Source of the DNA: Micromonosporaceae bacterium
Lineage (GTDB): Bacteria > Actinomycetota > Actinomycetes > Mycobacteriales > Micromonosporaceae
DNA: 11,222 nt
Assembly: GCA_017354595.1 (NCBI GenBank)
Contig: JAFMQQ010000048.1
Coordinates: 1-11,222 of the forward strand
Direction: 5' to 3'
A program made the position numbers and the translations under genes. The notes beneath the pieces were generated by a model that did not search any database, had not been told where the DNA came from, and saw only the letters and a program-made list of their open reading frames with translations. This document shows positions 7,998 through 11,222 of this stretch, in pieces. Each line of letters opens with the position of its first letter. Position 1 is the stretch's first letter.

Positions 7998-8855
7998 TCA
8001 TGCCAGCAACGCCGTGGGTCGCAGTTTCGGCGGTACCGGCGGCAGCGGCGGTACCTCACCGGCGGCCGCCTCCGCCGCCAGCTGTTCGGCGTCCTTCTCC
8101 TCCGCCATCCCGATCGGACCGATCAGGTGCGCGCCGAGGAACTGCCGCACCACCGGCTCGTCGCTGGAGAGCACGTAGCGGCGCGGCCCGAAGGTGACCA
8201 GGCGCCCCCGGTACAGCAGGCCGATGTTGTCCGGCACCGTGCGGGCGGTGTTGATGTCGTGCGTGACGATCAGGAACGTCGCGCCGGTCTGCTGGTTGAG
8301 GTCGACGATCAGCTGGTTCAGGTACGCCGTGCGCACCGGGTCCAGCCCCGAGTCCGGCTCGTCGAACAGGATGATCTCCGGATTGAGCACCAGCGCCCGG
8401 GCCAGCCCGGCCCGCTTGCGCATCCCGCCGGAGATCTCGCCGGGCAGCCGCCGCTCCGCGCCGGTCAGCCCGACCATCTTCAGCTTCTCCTGCACCACTG
8501 CGCGGATTGCCCGTTCGGAGAGCCTGGTGTGCTCGCGCAACGGGAATGCCACGTTGTCGTAGATGTCCATCGAGCCGAAGAGTGCCCCGTCCTGAAACAG
8601 CACCCCGAAGCGGCGGCGCATCTCGTACAGCCGCCGGCCGCGCAGCGACGGCAGGTCGACCCCGTCCACCAGGACCCGGCCGCGGTCCGGCCGCAGCAGC
8701 GCGATGAGCGTCTTGAGAAAGACCGATTTGCCGGTACCGGACGGGCCGAGCAGCGCGGAAATTTCGCCGGCCGGAAGCGTCAGTGTCACGTCCGACCAGA
8801 CCGTGTGCGTGCCGAAAGACCTGGTCAGTCCCTCGGCGCGGATCTCCACGCCCAT
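7998..8855 (-). CDS. mkl: Mkl/MlaF-type ABC transporter ATPase of the Mce importer
   Basis: A 285-residue nucleotide-binding subunit that powers the Mce lipid importer. All ABC motifs are present: Walker A GPSGTGKS (37-44), Q-loop Gln88, signature ISGGMRKRAGLARAL (141-155), Walker B and catalytic Glu in IILFDEPDSGLDP (161-173), and the H-loop THD with His199. The SGGMRKR form of the signature and DEPDSGLDP are typical of the Mkl/MlaF subfamily. The C-terminal 40 residues form an Ala/Glu- then Pro-rich tail. I choose the ATG at 8855 because the strong site GGAGGAGGGA lies just upstream (8864-8873); an in-frame start at 8885 would place that site within the coding region. It is the first gene of the operon and diverges from sigD. 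Confidence 0.95.
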   Translation of the reverse strand: MGVEIRAEGLTRSFGTHTVWSDVTLTLPAGEISALLGPSGTGKSVFLKTLIALLRPDRGRVLVDGVDLPSLRGRRLYEMRRRFGVLFQDGALFGSMDIYDNVAFPLREHTRLSERAIRAVVQEKLKMVGLTGAERRLPGEISGGMRKRAGLARALVLNPEIILFDEPDSGLDPVRTAYLNQLIVDLNQQTGATFLIVTHDINTARTVPDNIGLLYRGRLVTFGPRRYVLSSDEPVVRQFLGAHLIGPIGMAEEKDAEQLAAEAAAGEVPPLPPVPPKLRPTALLA

Positions 8856-8863
8856 GCCCGTGT

Positions 8864-8873
8864 TCCCTCCTCC
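8864..8873 (-). promoter_or_regulatory. Ribosome binding site of the mce operon's first gene
   Basis: On the minus strand this reads GGAGGAGGGA, ending 8 nt before the ATG at 8855. It decides the start of the ATPase gene against the longer reading. The same ten bases occur in front of the divergent sigD gene (8961-8970). Confidence 0.8.
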
Positions 8874-8881
8874 GATTCTGC

Positions 8882-8909
8882 ACATCGTCGCGAGGGCGGG
8901 TCGTGTTAC
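8882..8909 (-). promoter_or_regulatory. Candidate ECF/SigD-type promoter for the mce operon
   Basis: On the minus strand GTAACA (8909-8904) and CGATGT (8887-8882) are separated by 16 nt, a normal ECF spacing with the typical AAC core in the -35 element. The predicted start would fall near 8875, just ahead of the ribosome binding site and about 20 nt from the ATG. From memory, SigD/ShbA-type promoters have a GTAAC-like -35 and a CGATG-like -10; that match is not verified here. The divergent sigD gene makes this assignment attractive. Confidence 0.4.
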
Positions 8910-8918
8910 AGGTGTGGT

Positions 8919-8947
8919 TTACCAACCGGTAGGGGTAGGGATACGGT
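8919..8947 (+). promoter_or_regulatory. Weak candidate housekeeping-type promoter for sigD
   Basis: TTACCA (8919-8924) and TACGGT (8942-8947, TAnnnT form) are 17 nt apart and would start transcription about 20 nt before the TTG start. The match is modest, and other -10-like words overlap in this GGTAGGGGTAGGG stretch. A small inverted repeat GGTT-TACC-AACC (8916-8927) overlaps the -35 and could be a regulator site, but it is short. Confidence 0.22.
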
Positions 8948-8960
8948 GCCAGAAGGCAGG

Positions 8961-8970
8961 GGAGGAGGGA
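8961..8970 (+). promoter_or_regulatory. Ribosome binding site fixing the sigD TTG start
   Basis: GGAGGAGGGA precedes TTG 8974, with the GGAGG core 8 nt from it. No in-frame ATG or GTG is similarly placed, so the rare TTG start is favoured. Confidence 0.75.
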
Positions 8971-8973
8971 CGG

Positions 8974-9543
8974 TTGGGGGAATCCGACCTGCTGGCGCGT
9001 GCGGTCGCCGGCGATCCGGACGCCACTGCGCAGCTGCTGGAGACGGTGCGGCCCGGTGTCGTCCGGTACTGCCGCGCACATCTGGGCCGGATCGGCGGCC
9101 GGTTCACCACCGCCGACGACATCGCGCAGGAGACCTGTATCGCGATCCTCGGTGCGCTGCCCCGGTTCCGCGACCAGGGCCGGCCGTTCACCGCTTTCGT
9201 GTACTCCATCGCGGCGCACAAGGTGGTCGACGCGCAACGGGCGGCGGTACGCCACCTTCAGGTGACACCGGTGGAGACCATGGCCGACCACGCCGATGGC
9301 GCCCGTGGACCGGAGCAGCACGCCGAGGACAACGACCTGTCGCAGCGGCTGGGCCAACTGTTGCGCCAACTCTCCACAGTGCACCGGGAGATCGTGGTGC
9401 TGCGGGTGGCGGTAGGCCTGTCCGCCGAGGAGGTGGGTCGTACGCTGGGCATGTCCGCGACCGCGGTACGGGTCGCCCAGTCCCGTGCGCTGGCCAAGTT
9501 GCGCACCCTGGCGGGTACCGTCTTCGATGAGGTACCGGCATGA
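8974..9543 (+). CDS. sigD: ECF RNA polymerase sigma factor, SigD/ShbA type
   Basis: A 189-residue sigma factor starting at TTG, supported by a strong ribosome binding site. Region 2 covers about residues 22-92, with RPGVVRYCRAHLG (26-38), TTADDIAQETCIAILGALPR (45-64) and GRPFTAFVYSIAAHKVVDAQ (69-88). Region 4 covers about 125-178, with HREIVVLRVAVGLSAEEVG (137-155) and the recognition helix ATAVRVAQSRALAKLR (162-177). These blocks match my recollection of Mycobacterium tuberculosis SigD closely; in Streptomyces the relative is ShbA, which controls the principal sigma gene hrdB. The next gene encodes a matching anti-sigma factor with an ATGA overlap. Divergence from an mce operon suggests that operon as a target. 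Confidence 0.93.
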   Translation: MGESDLLARAVAGDPDATAQLLETVRPGVVRYCRAHLGRIGGRFTTADDIAQETCIAILGALPRFRDQGRPFTAFVYSIAAHKVVDAQRAAVRHLQVTPVETMADHADGARGPEQHAEDNDLSQRLGQLLRQLSTVHREIVVLRVAVGLSAEEVGRTLGMSATAVRVAQSRALAKLRTLAGTVFDEVPA

Positions 9544-10400
9544 CGACCCCGAGGAAGCCCAGTCCGTATCCGCGCAAGCCCAGCCCACGACCGCGCAAGC
9601 CCAGCCCGTACCCACCGACGGAGGTGGCCGCCGTGAACGCCGACGCAGCGCTGCTGGACGCGCTGGCCAGTGGTGCGGCGGTACCGCCGGAGGATGAGCT
9701 GGCCGTGATGCTCGCCGCCTGGCGCGACGACCTGGGCGCCGGGCTGCCACCAGTCTCCACAGTGGACGATACGCCGACGGTGGCCGCCCGGACGCTGCCC
9801 GGCCCGGCCGAGCAGGCCAGGGCACGGCAGAAGATGGCGTCCCGGAGGGTCACGGTACAGCCGGCCCTCTGGCGGCCGGCCACCCGCCGGCTGGTCGCCG
9901 CCGCCGCCATCCTGGTCGCCTTCTGCAGCGGCATCTCGCTCGCCTCCGGTAACGCCGGGCCGGGCAGTCCACTGTGGCCGGTCGCCCAGGTGGTGTACCC
10001 GGACCGGTCCCAGGTACGCGCGGTGGAGGACCTGCTCAACCAGGCCCGTACCGCCGCCGCACAGGGCCGGTACCAGGATGCCGAGCGGCTACTGGACCGC
10101 GCCGCCGGGCAGATCGTCCAGCTCAACGACCGCAACGCCGCCCGCCGCCTGATCGACCAGCTGAACCAGATCCGGGCCAGCCTGCCGACCGCGGTACCGC
10201 CCGGCGTCCCGGCGCCTGGATCGTCCACAGTGCCCGGTGGAGCGGGTGCGCCGAGTCCGACGCCACAGCACGGCGGCGGCCAGACCGGCCAGCCCGCTCC
10301 GGCGCCCACCGGAGGGGGCGGCCTGCCACTGCCCACGCTGCCCCTGCCGAGCCTGCCAGTGCCCAAGCTCCCCCTGCCCAGCCTGCCCCTGATCGGCTAG
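9540..10400 (+). CDS. rsdA: Anti-sigma-D factor RsdA-like, single-pass membrane protein
   Basis: A 286-residue protein that should bind and restrain SigD. The stretch LLDALASGAAVPPEDELAVM then LAAWRDDLG (about 38-66) resembles the sigma-binding region of mycobacterial RsdA (LLDALA then WRDDL). One membrane segment lies at about 116-134 (LVAAAAILVAFCSGISLA), followed by PGSPLWPVAQ, comparable to PGDPLYGL in the mycobacterial protein. An outer helical region (about 155-215) precedes a Pro-rich tail ending in LPLP/SLPVPK-type repeats (262-284). The ATG overlaps the sigD stop (ATGA). A GTG at 9633 has a better ribosome binding site and would remove the N-terminal 31 residues, so the start is uncertain. 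Release by regulated proteolysis is known for RsdA and is inferred here. Confidence 0.88.
   Translation: MTTPRKPSPYPRKPSPRPRKPSPYPPTEVAAVNADAALLDALASGAAVPPEDELAVMLAAWRDDLGAGLPPVSTVDDTPTVAARTLPGPAEQARARQKMASRRVTVQPALWRPATRRLVAAAAILVAFCSGISLASGNAGPGSPLWPVAQVVYPDRSQVRAVEDLLNQARTAAAQGRYQDAERLLDRAAGQIVQLNDRNAARRLIDQLNQIRASLPTAVPPGVPAPGSSTVPGGAGAPSPTPQHGGGQTGQPAPAPTGGGGLPLPTLPLPSLPVPKLPLPSLPLIG
9549..9611 (+). repeat. Three 21-bp repeats encoding PRKPSPY-type heptapeptides
   Basis: Units 9549-9569, 9570-9590 and 9591-9611 encode PRKPSPY, PRKPSPR and PRKPSPY at the N-terminus of the RsdA-like gene. Units 1 and 3 differ only synonymously (AGG/CGC, AGT/AGC, TAT/TAC), which suggests that the region is translated in this frame. 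The product is a basic, proline-rich cytoplasmic extension. Confidence 0.85.
9620..9624 (+). promoter_or_regulatory. Consensus ribosome binding site for an internal rsdA start
   Basis: GGAGG lies exactly 8 nt before the in-frame GTG at 9633 (MNADAALLDALA). This could be the main start or a second start giving a shorter anti-sigma factor without the heptapeptide repeats. Confidence 0.45.
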
Positions 10401-10422
10401 CCAGGCTGGACGGCTGGCCACT

Positions 10423-10836
10423 GTGGACGGTCCGCGGATGCGCGAGCTGGTCGCCACCGCCCGGGTGGCCAGACTGGGCACGGTCGGCGCCGACGGCCGG
10501 CCGCACCTGGTACCGGTCTGCTTCGTGCTGCTCGACCAGACCGCCTACAGCGCCGTCGACCACAAGCCCAAGCGCACCACCCGGCTCCGCCGGCTGGCCA
10601 ACCTCGCCGCTACCGGCGTGGCCTGCCTGCTGATCGACGAGTATCGCGAGGACTGGTCCGCGCTGTGGTGGGTGCGGCTGGATGGCGATGGCCGGGTGGT
10701 GGACGACCCGGCCGAGGCGGCCCGGGCCGGCGCCGCCCTCGCGGCGAAGTACCGGCAGTACGGCGGCCGGGCGCCGGCCGGCCCGTACCTCGCGTTGGCG
10801 ATCCGCTCCTGGACCGGCTGGGCCGCCACCGGTTGA
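10423..10836 (+). CDS. PPOX-class F420/flavin-dependent oxidoreductase-like protein
   Basis: A 137-residue split-barrel protein of the pyridoxamine 5'-phosphate oxidase-like superfamily. VARLGTVGADGRPHLVPV (15-32) is the classic N-terminal strand pair of this fold, and DHKPKRTTRLRRLANL (46-61) plus DWSALWWVRLDGDGRVV (77-93) match, from memory, the actinobacterial Rv0121-type F420-binding subgroup (TIGR03668). It probably binds F420 or a flavin and reduces an unknown small substrate in the cytoplasm. It starts 22 nt after rsdA and may share its transcript. The GTG start has no good ribosome binding site; ATG 10438 is an alternative. An upstream stop in frame (10390-10392) limits extension, so the N-terminus looks short for the family. 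Confidence 0.85.
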   Translation: MDGPRMRELVATARVARLGTVGADGRPHLVPVCFVLLDQTAYSAVDHKPKRTTRLRRLANLAATGVACLLIDEYREDWSALWWVRLDGDGRVVDDPAEAARAGAALAAKYRQYGGRAPAGPYLALAIRSWTGWAATG

Positions 10837-10867
10837 CGCCCACACCGGTTGAAGCCACACCGGTTGA
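10828..10867. repeat. Three copies of a 9-bp repeat in the convergent spacer
   Basis: ACCGGTTGA occurs at 10828-10836, 10844-10852 and 10859-10867, with the last two preceded by the same CAC. The first copy supplies the stop codon of the oxidoreductase gene. The array fills the short gap between two convergent genes and forms no clear terminator stem with a T-tract. Confidence 0.8.
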
Positions 10868-10871
10868 CGCG

Positions 10872-11222
10872 TCAGAGCCAGCCGTGCCGGCGCGCGTAGA
10901 GGTCGCCCGGAAGCTCCCACAGCGAACGGGGCAGCACCGCGTTGCTACCGGTCTCGATGTAGCGCAGCTCCGGCGCCCCGTCCACCATGCCGAGCGCGAC
11001 CATCGGCCGCCGGGCCTGGGTCTTGCCACCGAGCCCGAACAGCGGCACCGCCTCCGGTACCCTCCGGTCCTGCCTGACCCGCTCGTCGCGCCACACCTGG
11101 TACGCGTGCCGCAACCGCCACGGTGCGCAGCGCCGCAGCCCGGAGTAGAGCCGGGTCACCCATACCTCGGTGTGCGCCGTCTCGTGATAGCCCAGCGGCA
11201 GCCCGGCCAGCAGCATGTCCAG
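10872..11222 (-). CDS. Hypothetical protein, C-terminal part (open at window edge)
   Basis: I do not recognise this family. The reading frame runs to the right edge without a stop; an ATG at 11216 exists but two sense codons precede it, so the gene may continue beyond the window. About 116 residues are visible, with coding-like codon use. Visible patterns include GYHETAHTEVWVTRLYSGL, a Trp/Arg-rich stretch around LRHAYQVWRDERVRQ, FGLGGKTQARRPMVALGMVD, and an end containing SLWELPGDLYARRHGWL. It has no obvious membrane segment or signal peptide in this part. It is convergent with the oxidoreductase-like gene and ends 35 nt from it, so it is unlikely to be part of the sigD transcript. Confidence 0.6.
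   Translation of the reverse strand: MDMLLAGLPLGYHETAHTEVWVTRLYSGLRRCAPWRLRHAYQVWRDERVRQDRRVPEAVPLFGLGGKTQARRPMVALGMVDGAPELRYIETGSNAVLPRSLWELPGDLYARRHGWL

Noticed and set aside
6476..8197. Plus-strand frame of over 570 codons opposite the permease and ATPase genes
   Set aside because: It lies antisense to three conserved genes and is His/Arg/Gln-rich. It reads through the palindrome only because that element happens to lack stops in that frame.
8704..8973. Upstream extension of sigD to an ATG at 8704
   Set aside because: It would overlap the start of the ATPase gene on the other strand, and the strong ribosome binding site directly precedes TTG 8974.
1..11222. CRISPR arrays, tRNA or rRNA genes, transposase genes, frameshifted genes
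   Set aside because: I saw no regularly spaced repeats with spacers, no RNA gene-like sequence, no transposase, and all Mce, YrbE, ATPase, sigma and anti-sigma frames are intact.

Overview
The window is GC-rich DNA (roughly 72% by eye, with GC-biased third codon positions) from an actinobacterium. Gene content and the sigD/rsdA pair point to Actinomycetes. Abundant GGTACC and CCACAGTG words make me lean towards Micromonosporaceae, but that family assignment is inference only.

Positions 1-8855 (minus strand, transcribed right to left) hold an Mce lipid-transport operon: an Mkl/MlaF-type ABC ATPase, two MlaE-type permeases (YrbEA, YrbEB) and six MCE-domain proteins (MceA to MceF). MceE is a lipoprotein and MceF runs off the left edge. 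Most junctions are stop/start overlaps or a 3-nt gap. The two exceptions, ATPase/yrbEA and mceA/mceB, each hold a copy of one 64-nt, AT-richer palindromic element flanked by short direct repeats, suggesting small mobile palindromes inserted into the operon. The proteins should form one cell-envelope importer: the ATPase energises a YrbEA/YrbEB pore, and the Mce proteins carry a lipid or sterol-like substrate across the envelope. The substrate cannot be read from sequence.

Positions 8856-8973 are a divergent intergenic region. Towards the mce operon there is a plausible ECF-type promoter (GTAACA, 16 nt, CGATGT) about 30 nt upstream of the ATPase start. In the other direction lie sigD (ShbA-like ECF sigma factor), rsdA (membrane anti-sigma-D factor) and a small PPOX-class F420/flavin oxidoreductase-like gene. 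The layout suggests SigD may drive the mce operon and be restrained by RsdA.

Positions 10837-10871 are a short convergent spacer with a 9-bp repeat, followed by the C-terminal part of an unrecognised minus-strand gene cut by the right edge. No gene-free stretch exceeds 300 bases. I saw no tRNA, rRNA, CRISPR array, transposase gene or frameshift.
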